Shown: piece by piece, positions 25,225 through 38,000 of the stretch | How positions within the stretch are numbered: position 1 is the stretch's first letter | How the letters are laid out: each line of letters begins with the position of its first letter | Origin: Atrichornis clamosus | Lineage: Eukaryota > Chordata > Aves > Passeriformes > Menuridae | Length of the DNA stretch: 64,000 nucleotides | Direction of reading: 5' to 3' | NCBI GenBank assembly: GCA_013400975.1 | Contig: WBMZ01003049.1 | Span: 35,881-99,880 of the forward strand | Made by a program: the position numbers and the translations under genes | The notes under the pieces: model-generated | Told to the model about the DNA's origin: nothing | What the model saw: the letters and a program-made list of their open reading frames with translations, nothing else | Database searches by the model: none

Positions 25225-25516
25225 TATTTCATAAGTTATTTTAGCTTTTAAAAATATAGATCTAATTGTTTCAAGTTATACAATTACAGGCAAAATATAC
25301 AAAATTCCTCTGATAACTAACCCTTTATCCTTTAAGGTCTACATTAACACAGGTATTAATTAATGCCCAATTAATAGTATCCTGCTAGAGAGATCTTAGC
25401 AGTACTTCAACAGAAATAAACTGAAATTAAACCAAACAATTTACTACTATTTGATAAATGGCAGTTGACCACAAAAGTTGCTCTATCCCTGTTTAACAGA
25501 TAAGTTTTGGCTACTA

Positions 25517-26011
25517 TTAGGAATAGTTATGTGAGATCTGAAGGGCCTCTGCAAAGCTTTCCTCAAGTTCATCAAGTTCCTTATTGACTTCCAAATCACT
25601 GTGACAAGCAGTCAAGTTTAAAGTTGTCTCACATGTGGGTAAAATGTCTAGGTGTTCTTCACATTCTGCAATACAGGAATCAGACTCTGTCTCAGCATCC
25701 ATCAATTCTGTGGTATCTTCTGAAAAGTCCTCCCTTCTCTGTGTCTCCCTTGACATTTTGCTGCATAAGAGTGATTCACGTTTCTTTGGTTCCTTTAATG
25801 ACAGGTCCATGGTCCCAAAGAATTCTTCATTTTTTGTAGTCTTCCTTTGTCTGTGACCTTTACTGGTAAACTCAAGCTCTTCTAGTGTATCAAACTCCTG
25901 CAGATCCAGTGAGTCCAAGTCTTCCCAACCTTCCTGGTCTGGCTCTGCCTCGCTGTCCAGGCCGTAGCCGAGGTCTGCTTTCAGCACCTCCAACATGTGG
26001 CGCATCTTGGC
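25517..26011 (-). CDS. SPATA7: SPATA7 coding exon 12 (last)
   Basis: The acceptor is CACCCCTTAG|GCC. There are 164 codons plus a TAG stop. It begins [20 protein letters not shown], the conserved start of the C-terminal region. A strongly acidic, divergent tail follows (many Glu/Asp, for example [17 protein letters not shown]) and ends [10 protein letters not shown]. The tail shares little with mammals beyond acidity, as is usual for this gene. Confidence 0.93.
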   Translation of the reverse strand, partial: AKMRHMLEVLKADLGYGLDSEAEPDQEGWEDLDSLDLQEFDTLEELEFTSKGHRQRKTTKNEEFFGTMDLSLKEPKKRESLLCSKMSRETQRREDFSEDTTELMDAETESDSCIAECEEHLDILPTCETTLNLTACHSDLEVNKELDELEESFAEALQISHNYS

Positions 26012-29000
26012 CTAAGGGGTGAAGGAAGAAAGGATGACTTCTCCAGCCCCACAGCACCTGAGCACTACTCACACTCAGGGCTTAACTCTGACAGAAAGAA
26101 AGGGAAGCGGCTTGCAGTCAAGTGACTAAATTAAAGAAGTGACTAAATTAAACAGTGAGTGTCACCAAACCGAGCTGACTGGTGTGACTCCTGATCTGCC
26201 ATGATCTGTGAGTCTGCCAATCTCATTTATGGAGAGAGAGGCAACCCACTGAGCATTCTGGTTACCTTTACCCTCAAATATACCAGTGCATTTCCACTGC
26301 TCTTTGGAAGTGTCACCTTAGTCATATCCAGAGGGAGAGACTATTATAGGGGCAGCACATACCTCATCCAAACGGTTCTTATTTTCTTCTATATGGCACT
26401 CAAACAGCTGATCCAGAACCCTACAAATAAAAAATAAAATTATTTCACAGGAAGAAAACCCATAAATTGACTGTAGTTTTTTATATTCATTTCTTATCTG
26501 AATGGCACCACTAAGGCTGTTTCAAATATGCTCTGTCACAAAGAAGGCTGCCTGTACTCAGCAACCCACAGGCCACGTGCTCAGCAGGTAGCCAGCTTTG
26601 GGTAGCAGATGTAACCACGGGGTCATTTGTAGCACAGCTATGGGGGTGTTTGGTCTGTTAGTTCTATGTGCTGGGAGAAATCAATAATCAGTAGTGGTCC
26701 TACTGGCGTCCTAAAGTATCCAGAATTTCTCAGATGCACTATAGTGGCTGACACACACAAAAGTAAATAAAGGGAAAGGAATAAAATCCATCTTCAGTAA
26801 AAAAAATCCAAAGAAAAGTCCTCAGTCCTGAGAGCTCTCTCCCACTGCATAAGTAGAAAGAGAAAAAATTTCTGCAAAGTGTTCTGTGACAACTGAAGTA
26901 CACAGTCACCGAAACAGACTTTCAGAAAGTCAAGTGAATTTAACCTATCTTACATGAGAAATTATTTTAAGAAAAGTGCAGTAAGGGTTTTAACAGAAGA
27001 CATCATTACTGTAAAAAAGAGCCAGAAGGAGACCACTCTCAAAATTTCTTAAAAGACTAATTTTTAACTTGGTGTACTTAGTATTCTCATTAATAGCCTT
27101 GACATGAGAAAGAAAACATGAGTGCATAGAAGTGAAAAACAGCTGGGAATATTATCAACCCAGAGGAAGATCAGAATATTATGAAATCAGACTGCCTTGA
27201 ATGTGGAATTACAAAAATGGGTTAAAATTCTGTATCAGAAATACTGAAAGTTTTTTTTGCATTAACTAAGAGTTCTTTATCAGAAAGAACCAGTATGGTA
27301 CAGAAAAAGAAATCTGATTTAGCAACTGGGGAACCTTTATCTGAAACAGAATGTAACCCTGGCAACCCTGTTGAAGACTGAATTCATAGTGGAACATTAA
27401 GAAGGACAGAAGGGAGATGGGGGACCTGTTGTGTGAAAGATTGGTAACTCAGTTTATTTACCAAACAGATGTTGCAGAGTAAAATGATTTCTTCTTAGCA
27501 TTACTCCACCTAGGGCTCCAAGGCAGTTTCTAACAGAAACTTTTATCTCATGGTACACAGCAGCAGATCAAAGTAGATGACCCACAGGTATTTCCTAGTT
27601 CCCCTTTCTTACATACAGTAAAAAAAGAAAAGGAAACAAACAAAAGCAAGGGCTAACTGTGCATATATATTTTTAAAGGCAAAGAAATGATCACTAATCA
27701 CTACTTTCCTTTCTTATGGAGTCCATGTGTTTCTGACATAGCATTACAAAATTGAAAATAACTGTAACCTACCTGTTAGAAAACAGCCCAAGACTAAGAA
27801 TTTCATTTGTTACATCTTCAATGAACGATAAATATAAAAGCTCTTCTTCTCTGCAGGGAGAATAGAAAACCCAATGTTAAATGTTTTACAACAGAAATAC
27901 ACAACATACTGTAGTAGGTCTAAACACCTTCATGGGAAAGGCCATTAAGAAGATTGTATAGTCCTAGCATCAGCTGCTATTTTTCATAAAAGGTAAGTCT
28001 ATCAGGACAAACTAAGTCTTTCATTCAATCTGGATAACAATACAAAGTTCAAAATATGAGACTGTTAAAAGGTGGGCACGGTGCTTTATGTTTATGCAAA
28101 CTTTCTTCTGTGGTATAAACTGGCACAGAGATCCTGAGTGAAGCAATCGACGAATCTGGGAAAGCATTCAGAACCTGCTTTGCACTCAAGAGGAAACGGG
28201 GGCTAATTGGGAAGAAAGGGTTCAACTGCAGTGTGACAGTCTGGGTAAAGGCTTTCAAAGGAGCTTCTAGAGAATCTGACTGCACCTGAAAACTGCTAGT
28301 CCTAAAAGGAAGCTGAGAAGAATTTTAGTCCTTATTTGACAGCATCCACTCATTTCAACACATCTCCTTGATGTACAAAATCTTGTTAGTGTGAGATATG
28401 ACTTTCACTTCTTGTCTCTATTTTAATACCTCTTAAAGACTTGTTGATGCCAATTGCTTTAAATGGGACACTCTCCAAAAGTTTGGAATTCTGCTTGAAG
28501 CACAAGAAAGAAAACCCCAGAAGACATATTTCAGTGCTGTTTCTCCTTCATAGCATCTTTCTAAATCTTCTGAAGTATCAAATCAAACTCTATTGATATC
28601 CTCCAGCCCTCATAAACAGAAAATAAAAACTGGAATACATCTTGCATGACTTTAATTACGTAAGGCTTGTCACTGTGCCTAAAGATTGCAATTTGGATTC
28701 CCTCTATAGTCAAGAAAGACATCTACAGCTGATATTTGAGACCTCTATTATAATGCTTAAAGTTAAGCAAAACCAAGCCTGTCCTAAAGCAAAAAGAAAT
28801 AAATTACTCTCCCAAGGCCACTTGATGAAGAACTGGCAGTGTTTCTGAATATAGCTCAAACCTCTTCTAATTCTCATCAAATTTCAGTGCAGAAATGTTG
28901 TAAGAATGCCCTTCAATTTGGTGTTTTATTTGCCAAAATTTGCTTCAGAGATTACAGATCAAAAAAGAAATGGAAACTTCAACTATAGGCACTGTACAAT

Positions 29001-32000
29001 CTATGAAGTTATAATGAATTTTCTTCATTTTTAGATTCACATAAAATTTTTGAAGTATTGTATAGAAATTCATAGGCACGTCAGTTCTTCTGTGAATTTT
29101 AAATAAGTTTATTTTGAGTCCTCATTTACTGTTTCAAGTTAATCAGTTTTGAGGAAAGCATTCTAGTTTGATGTTGTAAATGAGCAGAAAAATGGTTTAA
29201 GCATACTTACTCAGCCTTGGTAGTCCTCCTTGGTGAAGACTTCTGAGAACATGATGTCTCTCTAATCAGAAAATTAGAGGGCAAAAAAGAAAACATTCTA
29301 AACCTCCTTTATAATAGTTTGCATCTCCTTTTCTTCTGTGCCATTATGTCACTTCCTTTTGGGAAAAAAACCCCAAACCCTGCTCCAGTAGCAAAATCCA
29401 TTGCTTACACTGAAACTATGGTTCAGGAGTATTACACCACCTCACTAGATGTCGTGCTCAAAGATCTCAGTGCTCCTTCAGATGCTATTCAATCTCTGCT
29501 ATCCATACACGTGCTTTTTAAACTCCGAGTACGTATTTTTCCTGAGACAAAAATGCCTTTGTATGAAAAGGCCAGAGAGCAAATCAGCGAGTCATGCATG
29601 GCACTTAGGTCAGCAGTGAGGAGAATCAGCTCGGAGCCCTTGGGTTCTGGCCTGATTTCCAACACCGCTCTTGTATTGTAGCAATCGCAGTGTTATGTTT
29701 TCAGAAAAAGATGTGGAAAATGCTTCTGGTCTACAATTCTCATATATCATAGATTCAAAAGGCTGGATGCCTAGAGACATTAAGTGGAAATACCATTTGG
29801 AATACCAATCCAGTGTGTAGTAATAGTACTATATAGTCTGTGAGCTCAGATGTACAGAACTAACAACTGTATTCATGTGTCATAGCTCTCACTTCTGACA
29901 AAAATACTCATATTTCAGAGCTCTCTTTCTTAACTGGCTTCTCAGTGGAACTTTATTGTAAGAAAATAATGAACTTTGAAGTTGGGAAAGGCCATTGATG
30001 TAAAAAACCTAACCTAACAAAACTCCTGTGAGAAGAGTCCTATAAAGGGAAATGGTAGTGAAGGCTTATGGCCTAAGGACCACTTGTATAGAAAGAAGGA
30101 ACACTTCAAATATTCCTTCCTGCTGTAAATCAGGTACCTTAGGACAGAATATGGAAAAGCATCTATTCCTCTCTCAGGCTCATCCAGAGTATATCTTTTA
30201 TCTTCAGCCTACAACACAGAGATAAAAATCTTTACTATCAGCACAAATATACAGCAAATTTTACCATTAAAAGGAATCTAATAACCTTCTGTGATAAAGT
30301 AGCCCTACAAATTTTATGTAATTTCTGAGAAACTCTGGGTAAACACACAAAAGGGACATCTTCTTCTGCTGTAAAGTCATATACCAATTATCTACAACCT
30401 TAGCAGATACTTCATAGTGCACTTATAGAAACAATTAAAAAAAATTGAAGAGATCCCTTCATGTGCCTCAGTATTTTTCTTATTGTTTCCACTCAGCCTT
30501 CTGAATCTCTCTCTCCACTACAGAACTAAGTAATATCATGGCAATACAGAAAACCCAACCTAAACCAGTTGTACACTGCTGTGGCAGTGACGAAGTGTAC
30601 ACCCCACAGTGATGGTGACGGGTGTGGTCCGATGACTGACAGATGTATTATTACCTTCCACGTGATCTTCTCCTCTTCAGCCATAACTTTGCGCCTGCAC
30701 ACTGTGTCTGCAGATGGAAAGCTATAAAATTTAGAGGTGTTAGATTTCCAAGTAGGCTACTTTCAAAATATGCAGGATGAGAGTAACAGTGCCACTGTGC
30801 AAATTTCTTACCAGTCTGAACAGAACATAGTACCGAACAGTTTAGAAAGTTTCTGCCAGACTTAGGTTCACATAATAAAACTAAATTATAGTTCGTTTGG
30901 AAGGATGACAGTCATACACAGGTGATCCAAATCCATTATTTAGCTGCATATTAACAGAGGAAACTAAATTATCCAAGACAATTGTTCAGAATTAAGAACG
31001 GAGATGATCCTAAAATTAAAAGTGCACCAGTAAAGCAGATGACCCACAGCCAGAAAATCAACAGTTGCAATATGGAGCCAAAGCTACCATAATTCCAGTC
31101 TTAGGAAATTCCTCATTTGTTCTATGACAAAACCAGAGTTAGATGTGCAGACATTGAGGACACAATAGAGAAAAGATTTCTCTTTACGACGTAGTATCAG
31201 TAAAAACAAAACTAAATCAGAACTGTTCAATTTGCTAAGAAGTTCAATGCAGGAGCAGGACACTAATTTTTTAAAAAATGTTTTATATGGGGTGTATCTG
31301 AAGGTATTTAAATTCAAGTGGTAAAAAAACAATGAAGAGCTGCATTCAAGGGTTAAAAAAGGATCTTTGCATGATGTATTAATTAACTAACTGAAAAGTA
31401 TGAGACTAGAGGGGCAGCAGTGGGGAACTACTTGCATGCTTATTCTGGTTAATTCTTTACAAGAGAGAAATCACAACTATACACTAGAGAGAGGACAGGG
31501 AAGAGAGAAGAAATGATTATCACCAGCTGATGTGAGATCCCACAGTCTGAATTTAGTGGCACTTCATATGCAATTTTATATAGATTAAACCAGTTGCTCC
31601 AGAAAGAAGACAACAAAATACACCAGTGAAAAAAGGGAAAATCACATTCTGTTCTAGCTTTTGCAAAGGCATATCTAGAATAACATCAGAATAATTATTC
31701 TGGTTTTAGACAAATGTAATGAGAGCAAAACATGTTGCTTTTATGCAGATACTCTTATGGTAGCATCTAAATTCCAGTTTCTAAACGAAGTTTCAAGTTC
31801 TGTACCTGATCACATCAGTCTGTGTTTGAGCTTCCACATGCTGCTTGCAGCGATTTTTCTTCTTCCTTCGAGCAGGAGTGTAATACCTGTACTCTGACAG
31901 GAAAGATTTAGCATCTGATCTTAAGGTGCGTGGAGTAAAAGGTTTTCGGCTCTTAGTAAAGAATTCAGAGTGCCTCTCTAGAAGATCTCCGCTGCACTCT

Positions 32001-35000
32001 TTGAAGTTGCTCCCTTGACACCTCTGGGAACAACAACTAATGCTCACAAAACTATCAGTGGAGTGACTGCATGAAAGTCCTGAGCGTTTACTTGCTGGTC
32101 TTGATGAACAGGCACTTGAGTTTGAGTTAGATGCCCTAGATGCATTCCGAGAACATTTTCTGGCATATTTTACTGGACTGGAGCGAACAAAGCCATGCTC
32201 GCCAGGAGACAGTGCTCTTGATAGGTACTGTGCCTGCCTAGCACAGGGGAAAAGACAGTCTTCTGCTTCCAAGAAACCCTAGAAAAAAATAAAACAACAC
32301 TTGATTGCTTTGCAAGTTACTAGCTTTGCTCATGATGGTACTCCCAGTTATTACTGTTACCAACCTGGAGGTATTTTCTATGTAAAAACTTTCAATTTTT
32401 GTAAAATCAAACTGGTTTCACATCAGCCCCAGTGCTAACAGATTTTAAAACCTAGTCACAGGAAGTCAGAGAGTAATAAGCAAATGGTTTGCTTCAGTAG
32501 CAAAACATTGGTGCTCTGTTACAGAATACTGATGTCTACATCAAACCAAGAGTTTAATCAGTAACATTTGAGAAGTCAAGGAATTTGACTGAGGGAAGTC
32601 ATTTTAACTGGATATGCTCTCTTCAAACCACCTGGGCAAGCTAATGTAGACGTTACCCATAATTATCCCATGCTTAAAAATTCAACATTATTCCTGACTT
32701 GTATTATGACAGTGTAGCAAAGACAAGTAAGGGACCATCAGGTTTTTTATTTGTTTATTTGTTTTGGTCAAATGAGAAATAACAATTAAATAGAATTTTT
32801 ATTTCTGTCATAGAGGGAGTTTTGAAAAATTTGCAACTTCGAAACATAAATACCTGGACAGGGTATGTGCACTAGTAAATGTACTTTACAATGTGTCTGA
32901 TTAAGTTAGAAAGCACCTTACCAAAATAGCTGTTCTATGTTCTTTTCCTACCTAGGATACAGCCACCCACTGAATATTCTGTCAGTCAGTGAAAATTATG
33001 TATGACATTTTATGATCTCCAAGGGCAAGCATACTGCAGAACTATAAGATTAAACCAGAAATCTATCAGCAAACAAAATTTTGTATAAAATTATTTCATC
33101 CACATGTGTAACTATTTATGAAATTCAAGTTCTGTTACACACAACTGTATGATGGAGATGAGATGACTCACACTGTACTCAAATTACCTAGCACTACAAC
33201 TCCCAGAGACTGTGCTTACTATGCAACAGTGAGGGAGACAATCCGAGAATAGTGTTATTCTGGAAAATCTCACTGCTGTACCATGCAATCAGCAAGGCAA
33301 AATAACAGCTAAAATATAACGACTGAGAAAATCCAATTCAAAACCAACAGCTAGCTTTTAAAAATCATTATTGTACTTTTCTTATACTAAGGCAGTTCAT
33401 ATAGGCCCACATCATCAGCAAGAAAGTGCTGTAAGATTTAAGAGAATATATACAAGTAGAGGTGTTTCCCAAGAAGAAAAGTCAATTTCTAAGGTCATTT
33501 GAGGTTTTTAACAAACCTGAAGTTTAGTTCAGATAGGCTAACAAAGAAGTAACTTGTTCATGTACTTCTGCCACCTAAACAAAGAACAGGAAGGTAAGGA
33601 GACATCGGCACAGGCCGTAAGCTCTGCAGTGACAAAGGGAGGAGGTGGAAGTGATTTCCATATGTGTTTCATTCATCTCTATTATGCTTCTATCAAACAA
33701 GTAAAAACTGTTAAGCAGAAGCATTACATTAGTGAAGTCCCTGAAGGAACATCTGCCCTATGGAAAGCCTGAGAAAGAGTGGATCCAGTATGATATGACT
33801 TTTACATGTGCTGTGACATGCTTTTATTTATGACATACAACCATACCTGCCAGAGAAGATTCACAGATTCACCAAGTGGCCTACCTGAGTTCACAATTAA
33901 TCTATGTGGAAACTACTTTGAAAGACTAACACTGAAATATAGATTCAGAAGATTTCCAATGGTGCTTTACTGCCTGAGCAGAATATAAACATGGAGAAAA
34001 TCCTCAAGAACACTTTTCGAAAACAATCAGCTCACTACAATGCGGATTGAAGTTTGGATGTGTGATTTTTCCCACCCAGAAGTGACAATGGACTGAACGT
34101 CAACGAAAGTGGCAAAAACAACTGTAAAAGAAAGTGCCTGTGGGAATTCTGCAAGATGATCAATACTTGTCCTGAGACTTCTAAAGTCTCCTACTGAGGG
34201 AAGTAGGGAGAGGAAAAAAAACCAACCTGAATGACCAAACTTGGGTATCTTTATACATTTACTGAAAATTAATGACATTGTAACCTACCAAGACCTATTA
34301 GTAGGTTACAGGATAGCAATATATTACTAGTAAACCAGTAATATATAGTATAGTATATTAGCCTATATAACTGGTAGTATAGCTTGTAAATATACACAGA
34401 TTTTCTCTTCTACCACTCAATGCTAAATAGGGTGTTTTTAAAAATTCTAAGCAATTGACTCTTACAGTATAAATGCTGCATTTTCTCATAACACTCCTTC
34501 TGTTATTGCTTAGAATCTACACTATTTCATTTTTTTCCTTTCAAACACAGTATTTTAAATTAAAGCTTAAATATGATGAATATACATCTTGTGGCATGTA
34601 GTACATGCTATTTAGAGGACTATTTAAAATGCAGGTATTTTACCATGAAAATTAAGTCACAGATCACACTGCTGTCATACCACTTACTTCCCTCACAAAA
34701 ATTTTCTCATTAGTAAGACCTATCTACACTATTCCAGTATCCTAAACCATTCAGAGTTGCTGGTATCTAATGCAAAGAGACAATTTTTTTAGTTAGCTGA
34801 GGCAAAATAAGCTCTTCTTGATGGTGTCTCATGTGAGTCAACTTTATTTTACTACTACAGCATAATTAACTGCTGAACTGATAACACACAGTTACAATGC
34901 CAAACAAATGCCTGTGTTAGCAAGCAGTATAATGAGGCTTAGCAGTGTGATTGTCTGCATATAAAGTAGTTGCAGTGGTAGCTCAGCACTATAGAAAACA

Positions 35001-38000
35001 GATAAGACTGGAAAGTGTCAGAATCCACCTATATAGGTGCTTTGAAAAGCTAATTCCATACCCCTCAGTGTATATTATAAGCAGCTTAATTCTTCTTGTA
35101 AACACTTTACTCTCAGTGACTAAATCAGTTCATTGAGCTGCAATATAAATCAGACTGTAGAAGCATTTGTGAGCATATGATGACTGGTTCCCTGCATTAT
35201 GCAAAATAATTATTAAGAAAAGATATGAAGTGATATTAGCCAATTATTTATCTACACCTCATGAAAGCAACATGTTCTATTCCACAGAAGCATTGAGCTG
35301 ATCCTAAAACAAGACAAAGGTACAAGGTTGATGTGGCAATATCCTAAATTTAAGCATTCCTTATATATGAGGAAGCCTAGGGCAGTTCTTTTCTCCTCCT
35401 CAAATATTTCATAAGTAGAACAGACCAAGTAGCTCTCTAGTGACTAGAGAGAACTGCAACCCTAAGCTGTATCTGTTGTGAGATGTACTCATTCAAGTAC
35501 TGAGAAGAGAAAGTCTTTGGAAATCCTTATCCTGGGGCAAAACTTTACTGCCTGAACAGGTGGGAAGTTCAGTCTTCAAATACACGAAGAAGCAGTATCA
35601 GGAACAAGAAACTATGTTGGTGACTTCAGAAAGATTTTAAGGAGTGTCAGAGAATGCTGTTTATCTGCAATTTGTCTCTGAACTTTCAGAAAATTATTTG
35701 TACACCTGTGTTGCAAGTAAATTGTAAGCAGGTATGTTCATTTTCTTCTCTAGTCTGTTATCTATAGAAACATCAGATGTTTAAGTAGGAAACAAAAAAA
35801 GACAAAAACATGCTTACAAATATACAATAGCACACTTATAAAAAATATATTTAGTTCTTTTCTACAGATAGAATTTGAAAAAAAATCATGGCAGTATCTG
35901 AGCTTTAGATATTGGAACTATCAAGAATTATAACTAATGTAATTTGGAGTAAAAAATCTTAACTCATATGTTGCTTACCAATATAAGTCCCTATTCTGTT
36001 GATTCAACCAAGTATAATCTGTTTTGAAAGATACAAATTTACTCAATTATACATTTCAGCAACCCCTTTAAAAGGTTTCATAAAGTACACATGCTTCAAT
36101 TTTATTAGTCAGAAAACTGGGGTAAACAATAGTACTTGCAGCAAGCTTGTACAGAGAGGACCTCTAAATTTTCATGGACTGTGTGCAAGAGAAAATTCAG
36201 TAAAAACAGATCAAAGCATACTGCTGTCATCTGATGGGCAAAAGTAGTAACACAGAGAAAGAATCCAGATTTCTCTGTAAGTTGCTTTTACTTTCTACAA
36301 GAAGATTAGTTTCTCAGCTCAAAAGCCACTGAAGTATCAACAGCCTTATAAAAACCCCAAACTTTGAAATGAAAGGTTGCTAAATCCTTTTTCACATAAA
36401 AGGTCCAAGGCAGCTCTCAGTGGGGTCACTGAAGTTACAGTAACATTACTTTAATCTTGAAATTAACTTGTTCTTGTATGAAAAAGTCTTCCAATAGAAT
36501 AGTTCATCTACCATTATAAAATGAGATCAAAGAGATGCTTTATGAACTGCACTGTCAGGATACAGAAGCTGCAATTTTGCAATAAATGAGTGTCTGATTC
36601 TTTTAACTTGAGACAGCTCCGTTTATGAGCCATTTAAATATTGCTGTAAGTCAGCTGAGTGCCTGCTCTCTGCTGCCTGGACAGAGCAAAGGTGTCCCAT
36701 AGGAAGTCACAAGCTGCCTTTAGAGAAAATTCATACAAATATGTGAACAAATTGGACCCTCTATGACTATAATCAGTTCCCCTACTGGCATCAATAAGAC
36801 CTATTTCTCAAAACTCTTTTCCTGCTACACTCCCTCATTTTGTGCATGTGTGTGTGTGGGTATCAATTCTATAACATAGTAGGTTCCTACTTTCATCAAA
36901 TACTGTGATGTTATTAGTAAGGGGTATTACTGAATGTGCGTATGAAAACATATTAATTCAAACAACCAGCACGAGAGGAGATTGTCACTGTGAAGCCTGA
37001 AAAGAAATCTGAACATTCCTAATGAAAACAACTTTCTTTGATGCTCAGAAGCTTCTTGTGCTTTGTTTAGTCACTGGCATCTCTCATTACAACGGAACTA
37101 ATTCAAGCACAATACATCTTCAGACTGTTAGTATCATAACAATAAATCTTTAAATAAAAAGCATTTGAGTAGGCATTTCATGTGTGTTGCACACAAAATT
37201 GACAAGAGAGACTAGCAACAGTTAATGGTGTTTCCCAATCTATATTTTATATGCACAAGCAGATGTCCATAACTGTCATTCTTTGGGAAAAAAAAAAAGT
37301 CTCAAAAAACAAGCTGAAAGGGATCTTGAAACGTCAAGGCAATGTCATATTTCAAACGGTTAAAAGAGAAAATTTAACCTCCTATGAAGCAGCCTTTCTT
37401 CAACTGACTTTTGGCATGGATTAATTTCTTTTAAAAAATTAATTAGTAGCCAGAAATGCCTATTAATAGGATTACTTGAACAAGAGATATGAAATACCAA
37501 ATCAGAGATTTTACTCATGGCCAGCTAAATTCAGGTTTTCGTGCTTCAGAGATAAGTCATACTGAGCGTCATCCAATTTGACCTGCTGAATAACTCGAAT
37601 GTTTAAAAACCCAAATCAGCTTTGTATAGAAAAATAAAAATTAAATACGGGTTTCAGTATGCATGGATGTCACAGTACTTTTCACTTATCTAATTAAGTC
37701 TAAATACTCACTTTAAAATTACATATTCACAAAGACACACAAACACAAAGTTAGCAGTCCTCTTAGCATCTGTATCTGTAATTTAATATCTGTTTTGATT
37801 AACTTTCACACATGGTGTCAACCATCACTATTACGCTACACGGACAGAGAGGAGCAGAAGCACAGCTGTCCCCACGGCATCTTAGGCTTCCCCGTCCCTC
37901 TACTTCACTGTGAGAGATAAACTACTGTCCTTGAGGTAATTTGGTTTCTTGCACTCCCACAGATCCAAAGCCTGCACCACAGCTTCTCACTTAAGTGAGC

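Larger units (their letters stand above)
25190..25516 (-). other. SPATA7: SPATA7 3' UTR (probable)
   Basis: The AT-rich sequence after the SPATA7 stop runs to a minus-strand AATAAA at 25207-25212 (TTTATT on the + strand), so cleavage is expected near 25190. No other canonical signal lies closer to the stop. The UTR is therefore short, about 0.33 kb. Confidence 0.6.
26012..31805 (-). other. SPATA7: SPATA7 introns 6-11 (3' cluster)
   Basis: The introns are 26012-26362, 26421-27772, 27851-29210, 29262-30137, 30209-30654 and 30722-31805. Apart from a 16-17 bp direct repeat at 26121-26153, I see no transposon, RNA gene or additional exon. Confidence 0.75.
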
